Origin: Prevotellaceae bacterium UBA4332
GTDB taxonomy: Bacteria; Bacteroidota; Bacteroidia; Bacteroidales; Bacteroidaceae
Reading direction: 5' to 3'
Assembly: GCA_002394365.1 (NCBI GenBank)
Contig: DGTQ01000020.1
Coordinates: forward strand, 1-46,699
DNA: 46,699 nucleotides
Both the position numbers and the translations under genes were made by a program. Shown piece by piece: positions 21,784 through 28,629 of the stretch. The first letter of the stretch is position 1. Each line of letters starts with the position of its first letter. A model generated the notes under the pieces. That model was not told where the DNA came from. It did no database searches and saw only the letters and a list, made by a program, of their open reading frames with translations.

Positions 21784-24252
21784 TTACTCTTCGTCGTCCT
21801 CTATGGCATAACCATAGCCATTGCTCTTGCCATAACCGTAGCCCTGACTGCCATAACGACTGTAGCCGTAGTGGTAGCCATAACGTCCATGACCATTTGA
21901 TGTACCATTGAGAAGAATTGTCATGTTATTGAACTTCTTCTCGTCATAGTACGTCTGAATCATTGGCAACATCTCACGCTCAAGAAGTTCGGCACGTATC
22001 ACGAAGATACTCATGTCTGCCCACTTTGCTATGATTGTCGTGTCAGCCACGATGTCAACAGGCGGACAGTCAAGGAATACATAGTCGTACTTCTCGCGCA
22101 ACTGCACAATCAGTTTCTCAAGGCGCTCGTTATAAAGCAGTTCCGTTGGGTTTGGAGGTATAGAACCTACAGAGATGATGTCGAGGTTATCCGTATCTTT
22201 CACTGTATGCACAGGACACTCGCTGATAGTGCCAGCAAGATAGTCGGCAATACCCTTTGAAGGATTACCAACATACTCACCCATACTGCTGCGACGAAGG
22301 TCGAGGTCAACTACAACTACTTTCTTATCCTTTATGGCGAAACTTGATGCTATATTAGCAAGGAGCAATGTCTTACCTGAACCAGGATTGAAACTCGTTG
22401 CCATGATTACCTTCGTATCACTTCCCGCACTGCTCATCACAAACTCAAGGTTTGTACGCACTACGCGGAATGCCTCATTGATGATGTTACGACTGCGTGG
22501 CTTAACAAGCAACTTGTAGCCCAAAGTGTTATCAGCCTTTCTGAAGAATCTGAAGCGACGCTTCTTGCGCATCTCCTTGGTTTGATACTGTGGTATCTCG
22601 CCTATGTAAGGCACGGTGAGGTTCTCCAGGTCACGACGACCACGCACAGTAGTGTTGAGCATCTCGCGCAAATAGAGTATTGCCACAGGAATGAGCAAAC
22701 CAAGTATCAAGGCTATGCCAAGTATCTTCGCCTTCTGAGGAGAAGTAGGGGCATTACCACCCATAGGAGGTGTTATCACACGAGTATTATAGGCTGTAAA
22801 CGCCTGACTGAGCTCATTCTCCTCACGCTTCTGCAACAGATAGAGATAAAGACTCTCCTTAATCTTCTGCTGACGCTCGATAGAAAGCAGGTTCTTTGCC
22901 TGCACAGGGCTCTGCGCTATCTTGCCAGTATTCTGTGCAGCATTCCCCTGCTCACTGCGCAACATCGTAGTAAGGTTGGTGATATTGTTGTTCAGTCCGT
23001 TGATGATAGAAGTCTTCATGCTTGCCAGCTGCTTGTCGAGGTCGACAACCAGAGGGTTATCTTCAGAACTGTTGGCAACCAGACTGTTACGTTGCAGCAC
23101 CATTGTGTTGTACTTGGTAAGCATTTGTTCTATTGCAGCGTTGCCGATACCAGCGTTTGCAGGCATCAGACTATGCTTGGCACCATCGCGCTGAAGAGCA
23201 TTCTTGATATAGCGAGCCATATAGAGCTGATTCTCCAGCTCACGTGCCTTGTTGTCGGATGCCGTTGCCTGCTGCATGGCGAGAGTAGTTGACTGAGCGA
23301 GGTCAGGCATGAGGTTCTGGCTCTTGTAGCTGGATATCTTGCTATCTACGCCACCCAATTCCTGCTCTATCACCTTCAGGCGGTCGCTAATGAACTCGCT
23401 GGTAGCTACGGCTATCTGGTTCTTATCCTTTACCCAAAACTCGTTATATACATCAATAAGGGTGTTAATCACATCCTCCGCACGACGTATGTTCACATCG
23501 TTGTATGCAAGGTCTATCACGGCAGACATCTTGTTTGTCATTGTCACACTAAGATTGCCCTGAGCTCTGCCGAGAGCAGCAAGCATGGTGGAGCGTGTAA
23601 CAAGTATCTCGCGGCTTTCATTTACAGGGGTGAAATATGGAGTAGGCATAACCTCTATATTGCCCACTGGTGTCTTCACCTTGCCACCTACAATGCCCTT
23701 GTATGTTCCGTCACCCTTTATCTCCACGCCCTCACGCACAGACTTGAGCTTTGTTATCTCAACGTTATTACCTTTGAGCGTCAAAGTGAATGAGGCACTC
23801 TGATTTTCAAGCAGTCCTGGGATATTAGTGGTTACAGGCAAAGTCTTGCCATACAATGTCTTATCCTGAAAGAATCCGTCTTTCTTATAATCATAATCCA
23901 GATGCAGGCGCTTAACCACCTCGAGCATCGTGGCAGGACTCTGGAAGGTTATCAGCTCGTTGTTTACATCACTGGTAGCATTAAACATGCTCATGGAACC
24001 CATGTTGCTCAACTGGCTGGCAAAGGTGCGAGTACTGCGCTGGTTGTCCTCCTTAATCATCACGGCTGCCCTGCGAGTATATGTGTTTGGCGTGGTCAGC
24101 AGATAGTATGTAGCCACTGTAAGGCATACGAGCAATGAGACTATGAACCACCACCAGTGCTGCAGGCACAAGGTGTAGAGGTCTTTGATATTGACAACGT
24201 TGGCAGACTGCTGCTCGTTAGCCGATGCCTTCTTTTTCTCTTTTTCTTCCAT
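21784..24252 (-). CDS. Wzc-like chain-length regulator and tyrosine autokinase
   Basis: An 822-residue inner-membrane protein. Membrane helix 1 lies at about 35-52 (WWWFIVSLLVCLTVATYYLL), then a large periplasmic Wzz domain with coiled coils, the second helix at about 515-535 after the PPMGGNAPTSPQ proline motif, then a cytoplasmic BY-kinase: Walker A FNPGSGKT (about 625), Walker A' VVVDLDLRRSS and Walker B YVFLDCPP. The C-terminus is a Tyr/Gly-rich tail with about ten tyrosines, the autophosphorylation cluster. It pairs with the Wza-like exporter upstream and the phosphatase downstream to control surface polysaccharide export. The 131-base gap before it holds a composite repeat. Confidence 0.93.
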   Translation of the reverse strand: MEEKEKKKASANEQQSANVVNIKDLYTLCLQHWWWFIVSLLVCLTVATYYLLTTPNTYTRRAAVMIKEDNQRSTRTFASQLSNMGSMSMFNATSDVNNELITFQSPATMLEVVKRLHLDYDYKKDGFFQDKTLYGKTLPVTTNIPGLLENQSASFTLTLKGNNVEITKLKSVREGVEIKGDGTYKGIVGGKVKTPVGNIEVMPTPYFTPVNESREILVTRSTMLAALGRAQGNLSVTMTNKMSAVIDLAYNDVNIRRAEDVINTLIDVYNEFWVKDKNQIAVATSEFISDRLKVIEQELGGVDSKISSYKSQNLMPDLAQSTTLAMQQATASDNKARELENQLYMARYIKNALQRDGAKHSLMPANAGIGNAAIEQMLTKYNTMVLQRNSLVANSSEDNPLVVDLDKQLASMKTSIINGLNNNITNLTTMLRSEQGNAAQNTGKIAQSPVQAKNLLSIERQQKIKESLYLYLLQKREENELSQAFTAYNTRVITPPMGGNAPTSPQKAKILGIALILGLLIPVAILYLREMLNTTVRGRRDLENLTVPYIGEIPQYQTKEMRKKRRFRFFRKADNTLGYKLLVKPRSRNIINEAFRVVRTNLEFVMSSAGSDTKVIMATSFNPGSGKTLLLANIASSFAIKDKKVVVVDLDLRRSSMGEYVGNPSKGIADYLAGTISECPVHTVKDTDNLDIISVGSIPPNPTELLYNERLEKLIVQLREKYDYVFLDCPPVDIVADTTIIAKWADMSIFVIRAELLEREMLPMIQTYYDEKKFNNMTILLNGTSNGHGRYGYHYGYSRYGSQGYGYGKSNGYGYAIEDDEE

Positions 24253-24280
24253 ATATTATATACAGATTATGAATCTATGA

Positions 24281-24380
24281 ACTTCGTACGAAAACGAAAC
24301 GCCCTACGGGCTACGAAACGCTACGCTACGAAAACTGTGAACTGTAAACTGTGAACTGTGAACTGTGAACTGTGAACTGC
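24281..24380. repeat. composite repeat: ACGAAAA units, hairpin, (TGTGAAC)n
   Basis: Order: CTTCGTACGAAAACGAAAC, hairpin GCCC-TAC-GGGC, CTACGAAACGCTACGCTACGAAAAC, then five to six TGTGAAC/TGTAAAC units. The same mosaic, with another hairpin, occurs at 40067-40166. Both lie inside minus-strand operons. Confidence 0.85.
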
Positions 24381-24383
24381 ACT

Positions 24384-25190
24384 TTATCTTCTTGTTGCGA
24401 GGCTTACTATAGATGTTGCAAGCGAAGCCACAGAAATCCAGAAACCAGTTGACAACATGTTGTTAGCATTAACAGAAGTCTGGCGCTTACGATAGCTGTT
24501 TGGCTCCACATATATTACATCACCCTCCTGCAAGTAGTATGCAGGACTGCTTGCCACCTGTGCAAGGTCGTTAAGGTTCAGTTGGAAAGTCTGAGCCTGT
24601 CCATCGCCACTTCTTACAACCATCACGTTAGTACGCTTACCCTGTATGCCGAGGTCTCCAGCCATGCCCAGTCCCTCGAGCACGGTCATGTGGTCCTTCG
24701 TCAGGGCATAGCGTCCAGGACGTGCCACCTCGCCAAGGATGCTTATGTAGGCATTATCCTGATCTACTATCACGATAGCGTCCTTACACAGGTTTTCGTT
24801 CACGAGGCGTGACTGTATCAAGTAGGCTATTTCCTCTCTCTTCATGCCAGCCACAGTCAGCTTGCCCAGCACAGGGAAGTCTATCTGTCCCTTGGAATCC
24901 ACTGTGTAAGGCACGGTGCTCTGTGAGCGTCCATTCGCGTTCTCCATACCTACGCGAGTACCCACTATAGGCATGTTGTAGAGTGCAGCCAGTTGTGGGT
25001 CACGACTGTGTACCACCACCATCAGTTTGTCACCAGGCTGCACACGCAAAGTCTGCGCAAGCGCCGTTGTCAGCACAGTGTCTTTGTTTGCTACATCCTG
25101 AAAATAAGCCACCTGCTTACTTCCTTTGCATGCAGACATTGCCACCACAATGCCGATGGCAATCGCTAATGTTTTTAATACTTTCTTCAC
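24384..25190 (-). CDS. Wza-like polysaccharide export lipoprotein
   Basis: A 268-residue outer-membrane export protein of the BexD/CtrA/VexA family. The signal peptide ends in the lipobox MSAC at Cys21; the poly-export domain contains LRVQPGDKLMVVVHSRDPQLAALYN, YTVDSKGQIDFPVLGKLTVAGM and the SLBB-type region ISILGEVARPGRYALTKDHMTVLEGLGMAG. A final hydrophobic segment (about 240-262) may be the membrane-spanning helix seen in Wza-type proteins. With the Wzc homologue it forms the trans-envelope channel for capsule or exopolysaccharide. First gene of the 17-25 kb minus-strand operon; no clear -7 box was found upstream. Confidence 0.92.
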   Translation of the reverse strand: MKKVLKTLAIAIGIVVAMSACKGSKQVAYFQDVANKDTVLTTALAQTLRVQPGDKLMVVVHSRDPQLAALYNMPIVGTRVGMENANGRSQSTVPYTVDSKGQIDFPVLGKLTVAGMKREEIAYLIQSRLVNENLCKDAIVIVDQDNAYISILGEVARPGRYALTKDHMTVLEGLGMAGDLGIQGKRTNVMVVRSGDGQAQTFQLNLNDLAQVASSPAYYLQEGDVIYVEPNSYRKRQTSVNANNMLSTGFWISVASLATSIVSLATRR

Positions 25191-25284
25191 TTATCTTCTT
25201 TTTTTATTTTTATTCTAATACCAAATGGTCTTACGACCTGCGAAAGCCCTTTTTAATCACTAATTACTAATTGCCAATTATCAA

Positions 25285-26007
25285 TCAGAGCTTCGTTCGG
25301 AGTTCCGCTGTCTGCACGGTGGCAAGGGCAAGTATGCTTATCTTCACATCTGGCACCTTAGCCAGCTGGCTTGCGCACTCCCTTGTCGTAGCTCCCGTTG
25401 TTATCACGTCGTCTATAATCAGGATATGCTTCCCTTTCAGGTTTTCAGCTTTCTCCTGATTCATGGCAAAGGCACCAGCCACGTTTTCCTGTCGCTCTCT
25501 AGACGACAACATGGTCTGCGAACCATCGAAGCGTTTCCTTCGGAGTATTCCAGAGCATACAGGCAATCCCGTAATCTCCCCTACCCCTCTTGCCAGCCAT
25601 TCCGCCTGGTTGTAGCCCCTCCTGAACCTTCTCCAGAATGTCAGGGGCACAGGCACGAGACAGTCTATATCCTCAAAGAACCCTTCAGCGCTCAGTTCCT
25701 GCGCCATCAGTCTGCCCATATCCCGAGCAAGCTTCTTGTCATTCTTGTATTTGAAGGCATGCACTATCCTCCCCACCGTTGTCGTCTTACCGTAAGAGAG
25801 GTATGCCGCCACCTTATTTATATGTGCCCCTCCTGTGCGTCCCCAGAAACTTCGTGCCAGCACGTTCTCCTCTGGTTCTCGCCATAACCCCGTGCGAGGC
25901 AGCTTCACCACGCAATGCAGGCACAGGCACTTTTCCTTGCTCGTCAGTCTCCTGCCACATCCCTTGCAGTAGCGAGGAAGGAGAAGGTCTAACAGTTCAC
26001 TGTTCAC
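25285..26007 (-). CDS. ComF-family phosphoribosyltransferase-like protein
   Basis: A 240-residue protein with an N-terminal four-Cys zinc finger (CKGCGRRL...CLCLHC), VPVPLTFWRRFRRGYNQAEWLA, KRFDGSQTMLSSRERQENVAGAF and the PRPP-binding motif ILIIDDVITTGATTRECA near 205. ComF proteins take part in DNA uptake in competent bacteria; in Bacteroidota the role is unproven. The start codon is GTG 26007 and lies inside a TTCACAG-type repeat: an in-frame stop stands two codons before it and the family N-terminus (LLDLLLPRYC) starts four residues later, so the repeat supplies the initiation codon and the first residues. Located between galE and the capsule operon. Confidence 0.88.
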   Translation of the reverse strand: MNSELLDLLLPRYCKGCGRRLTSKEKCLCLHCVVKLPRTGLWREPEENVLARSFWGRTGGAHINKVAAYLSYGKTTTVGRIVHAFKYKNDKKLARDMGRLMAQELSAEGFFEDIDCLVPVPLTFWRRFRRGYNQAEWLARGVGEITGLPVCSGILRRKRFDGSQTMLSSRERQENVAGAFAMNQEKAENLKGKHILIIDDVITTGATTRECASQLAKVPDVKISILALATVQTAELRTKL

Positions 26008-26110
26008 GGTTCACAGTTCATAGTTAATAACTGCTATTTTATTTATTTGCCACAGTCTATGTTTTTTCAAACATTTAACTGTGAACTGTGAATTATGAAC
26101 TGTGAACTGA
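26000..26110. repeat. AACTGTGAACTG repeats around the comF-galE gap
   Basis: Heptamer repeats stand at 26000-26030 (covering the comF start) and 26077-26110 (covering the galE stop), with AT-rich sequence between. They contribute codons to both genes. Confidence 0.85.
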
Positions 26111-27121
26111 AGGATACCCCTCAGGGTTGTTCTTCTGCCAGTTCCACGAGTCGCGGCACATCTCTTCTATGCCGTACTTCGCTTCCCATCCCAGCTCTGC
26201 CTTCGCCTTAGCAGGATTGCAGTAACAAGTAGCTATGTCGCCAGCCCTGCGTGGCTTTACCACGTAAGGCACATTGACACCATTCACCTTCATGAAGGCA
26301 TTCACCACGTCCAGAACCGAATATCCGTGTCCCGTTCCGAGGTTGTAGATAGCAAGACCAGCCTTGCCCTCTATCGCCTTCAATGCAGCCACATGCCCAG
26401 CCGCAAGGTCGCACACGTGGATATAGTCGCGCACACCCGTTCCGTCAGGCGTGTCATAGTCGTTGCCAAATATTCCCAGTTCCTTTCTCTTGCCTACGGC
26501 AGTCTGCGTTATGTAGGGCATCAGGTTGTTAGGTATTCCGTTAGGGTTCTCCCCTATCGTGCCACTCTGGTGAGCACCTATCGGGTTGAAGTATCTCAGG
26601 AGCACCACGTTCCACTCCTTGTCAGCCTTCTGCACATCCATCAGCACCTCCTCCAGCATCGACTTCGTCTGTCCGTAGGGGTTGGTGCAATGCCCCTTGG
26701 GGCACTCCTCCGTAATAGGAATGACGGCAGGGTCGCCATACACTGTAGCACTCGAAGAGAAAATTATGTTTTTGCAGCCATGCTTGCGCATCACGTCGAG
26801 CAGCACAAACGTGGCATTCATATTGTTCTCATAGTACTCCAGCGGTTTCTCCACACTCTCGCCTACAGCCTTCAAGCCAGCAAAATGTATCACAGCGTCA
26901 AACTCGTTTTCTCTGAAAATCCTCTCCATAGCCTCGCGGTTTCTCACGTCAGCCTCATAGAAAGGCACATCCTTTCCTATTATCTTACCCACTCTTTCAA
27001 GGGCTACACGATTAGAATTGCAGAGGTTATCCACCACCACAACATTATGCCCCGCCTTGTCAAGTTCTATAATAGTATGGCTGCCGATATATCCAGCTCC
27101 GCCAGTAAGCAATATTCTCAT
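26093..27121 (-). CDS. galE: UDP-glucose 4-epimerase
   Basis: A 342-residue SDR interconverting UDP-glucose and UDP-galactose. ATG 27121 gives the family N-terminus MRILLTGGAGYIGSHTIIEL; the frame runs 27 codons further, through the promoter, and those are not used. Motifs: GGAGYIGSH (NAD), FSSSATVYG and NPYGQTKSMLEE (catalytic Tyr/Lys), LRYFNPIGAH, YSVLDVVNAF. The final residues SVHSS and the stop codon are encoded by a TTCACAG-type repeat. The -7 element ends only five bases before the ATG, so the mRNA may be leaderless. It feeds the polysaccharide genes downstream with UDP-galactose. Confidence 0.95.
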   Translation of the reverse strand: MRILLTGGAGYIGSHTIIELDKAGHNVVVVDNLCNSNRVALERVGKIIGKDVPFYEADVRNREAMERIFRENEFDAVIHFAGLKAVGESVEKPLEYYENNMNATFVLLDVMRKHGCKNIIFSSSATVYGDPAVIPITEECPKGHCTNPYGQTKSMLEEVLMDVQKADKEWNVVLLRYFNPIGAHQSGTIGENPNGIPNNLMPYITQTAVGKRKELGIFGNDYDTPDGTGVRDYIHVCDLAAGHVAALKAIEGKAGLAIYNLGTGHGYSVLDVVNAFMKVNGVNVPYVVKPRRAGDIATCYCNPAKAKAELGWEAKYGIEEMCRDSWNWQKNNPEGYPSVHSS

Positions 27122-27126
27122 GGTTG

Positions 27127-27156
27127 CAAAGTTACAAAAAAAGTAGTAAATCCAAC
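27127..27156 (-). promoter_or_regulatory. promoter of galE, possibly leaderless
   Basis: Minus strand TAACTTTG (27134-27127) with a 3 of 4 -33 match (GTTG, 27156-27153) 18 bases upstream. Only CAACC separates the -7 box from ATG 27121, so transcription would start at or next to the A of the start codon. Confidence 0.55.
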
Positions 27157-27240
27157 GAATAAAACGCACTTTTTTTTCAAAAAAAAGAAAAGTCCAAGCC
27201 ATTAGCCTGAACTTTCCCGTTTTTTCTCTGTTTTTCTTTT

Positions 27241-27606
27241 TTAGTCCTTGTTGGCATTGATGACACGCTTCTCCTGGATGCGAGCCTTCTTACCAGTAAG
27301 GTTACGCAGGTAGTACAGCTTAGAGCGACGTACCTTACCTACCTTGTTCACCTCGATAGAGTCGATGTTAGGAGACTCGATAGGGAAGATACGCTCTACA
27401 CCTATAGTACCTGACATCTTACGTACTGTGAAGCGCTTCTTGTCTCCGTGACCAGAAATCTTGATAACTACGCCACGATAGAGCTGGATACGCTCCTTAG
27501 AACCCTCGATGATTTTGTAAGCAACCGTTACAGTGTCACCAGCCTTAAACTCTGGGAACTTCTTGCCAGTTGCAAATGCCTCTTCAGCAACTTTGATTAA
27601 ATCCAT
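27241..27606 (-). CDS. rplS: 50S ribosomal protein bL19
   Basis: A 121-residue protein of the large subunit at the 30S-50S interface. ATG 27606 gives MDLIKVAEEAFATGKKFPEFKAGDTVTVAYKI, the normal bL19 start; a longer open frame to 27720 is leader sequence, not protein. GVERIFPIESPNIDSIEVNKVGKVRRSKLYYLRNLTGKKARI is diagnostic. Single gene here (no rpsP-rimM-trmD upstream, unlike Proteobacteria), with a 120-base leader that can fold and might carry autoregulation. Confidence 0.97.
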   Translation of the reverse strand: MDLIKVAEEAFATGKKFPEFKAGDTVTVAYKIIEGSKERIQLYRGVVIKISGHGDKKRFTVRKMSGTIGVERIFPIESPNIDSIEVNKVGKVRRSKLYYLRNLTGKKARIQEKRVINANKD

Positions 27607-27738
27607 TTCTTTACTTAAATAGGTTTTTAATAATGTTGATATCAGTACGTAACTTGGTCGGCGCCAGCGGTTACGGTTTCGTTGTTTGCCTGACAAGGCA
27701 GGCTCACGGTGCTTTCGCAAAAAGCGAGTGCAAAGGTA
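27607..27738 (-). promoter_or_regulatory. rplS promoter -7 box and structured leader
   Basis: TACCTTTG (minus strand 27738-27731) is a -7 box. The roughly 120-base leader contains GCCTGCCTTGTCAGGC and CGCTTTTTGCG hairpins, unusually stable for this AT-rich spacer. Ribosomal protein leaders often bind their own product; that is only inferred here. Confidence 0.4.
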
Positions 27739-28340
27739 CTAAAAAAAGTTCACAGTTCACAGTTCACAGTTCACAGTTGCATTTTCTTTATGTTTTTTTA
27801 ACTAATTACTAATTGCTAATTTACAGAAAAGGTGAGGTATTTATAATTAGCGAGTAGTGATTCTTCACTCTTCATTCTTCATTGATGAAGTGAGGTAAAG
27901 TGACCTCTGAGTGACCTTTCTTAAAGACACCTCACTTGCGGGAAGGCGCATAAACACTGGGATGAGAGGGTGTCAAGTGACCTATGTGAGGTTTTTCGCG
28001 AAAAAAAGTTTTTTTTCGTGAAATAAGGAAATCTAAATAGAAAATCCAAGATGAAATCTGTTTAAAAATCTTTTTGCATACATATTCAAATATGCAGAAC
28101 CAGCACTTCTGCAGGTAGAGCTAATGCTTCTACATTATAGAACCAGTGCTTCTGCAGGTAGAACCATTGCTTCTGCAGGTAGAACCATTGCTTCTGCACG
28201 TAGAACCAATGCCTCTGCATGCAGAACCACTGCTTCTGCATGCAATTTTTCCCAAGTCACGCCTCTGCATATTTGCATTTTCTTACAACTTCCATCACAT
28301 TAGATGCATCATACCTATATCCCCCGCCTATTCCATAAAA
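27739..28340. other. gene-free region with AGTGACCT repeats and a 21-base array
   Basis: No gene supported. It starts with four TTCACAG units (27748-27778). Then 27885-27995 has AAGTGACCT, GAGTGACCT, ACACCTCAC and AAGTGACCTATGTGAGGT, with a GAGGT-AAAGTG-ACCTC hairpin at 27891-27909; next come A/T-rich runs and the 21-base array at 28094-28240. Confidence 0.7.
28094..28240. repeat. 21-base tandem array, seven units
   Basis: Unit starts at 28094, 28115, 28136, 28157, 28178, 28199 and 28220; consensus NGTAGAACCANTGCTTCTGCA. Two units (28157 and 28178) are identical, and a degraded unit follows to about 28270. The reverse complement (TGCAGAAGCAATGGTTCTAC) matches the units of the array at 46506-46631. 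There are no spacers, so it is not a CRISPR. Confidence 0.92.
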
Positions 28341-28391
28341 AAGGCGGAGCCACTCCCCTACCCCGTCTGGGGCTCGGAATGGCTCCGCCTT
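28341..28391 (-). terminator. intrinsic terminator of the giant-protein operon, with palindromic insert
   Basis: On the minus strand GGCGGAGCCA...TGGCTCCGCC (28389-28343) forms a perfect 10 bp outer stem followed by TTTTTTAT. The loop itself contains CCCC-AGAC-GGGG followed by TAGGGGAGT, the same layout as the elements in mnmA, lpxA and the GT2 gene. Confidence 0.85.
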
Positions 28392-28422
28392 GCGATATTT
28401 ATGAGTTTATAATGTTGTGATA

Positions 28423-28626
28423 TTAGTAATCATTGTCCCAGTCGTCCCACTTGTCTGATGGTGGATTATCCAACGGGGTTTCATTGATTACTATGTCATT
28501 CTTTATCTCCGTTGAAGGTTCTACTTTTTTATTCTCAGTCATCGTTGATGCCTCGTTAATCATGACATCATCCTCCAGCAATTCAAAGTATATGGTAGGC
28601 GTTATATATTTTTTCTTCATCTTCAT
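28423..28626 (-). CDS. small acidic protein coupled to the giant secreted protein
   Basis: A 67-residue protein beginning MKMKKKYITPTIYFELLEDD, with no signal peptide, ending in an acidic WDDWDNDY tail. I recall many short Prevotella proteins with the same opening (KKKYxxPxxxxxxLxxE) but no assigned function. Its ATG lies three bases after the stop of the 1810-residue gene and a strong terminator follows, so the two are one transcript and probably translationally coupled. It could be a chaperone or adaptor, a secreted peptide precursor, or an anti-regulator; the sequence does not say. Confidence 0.7.
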   Translation of the reverse strand: MKMKKKYITPTIYFELLEDDVMINEASTMTENKKVEPSTEIKNDIVINETPLDNPPSDKWDDWDNDY

Positions 28627-28629
28627 TTC

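Noticed and set aside
22582..23292. Long plus-strand frame opposite wzc (and similar ones opposite galE and in alaS)
   Set aside because: Shadows of real genes: no family features, no promoter, and composition of the opposite strand explains the open frame.
27607..27720. N-terminal extension of bL19
   Set aside because: Low-complexity basic peptide from the leader; the family N-terminus begins exactly at ATG 27606.
28094..28240. Possible CRISPR array
   Set aside because: Units abut with an exact 21-base period and have no unique spacers; no cas genes are present. The same holds for 46506-46631.
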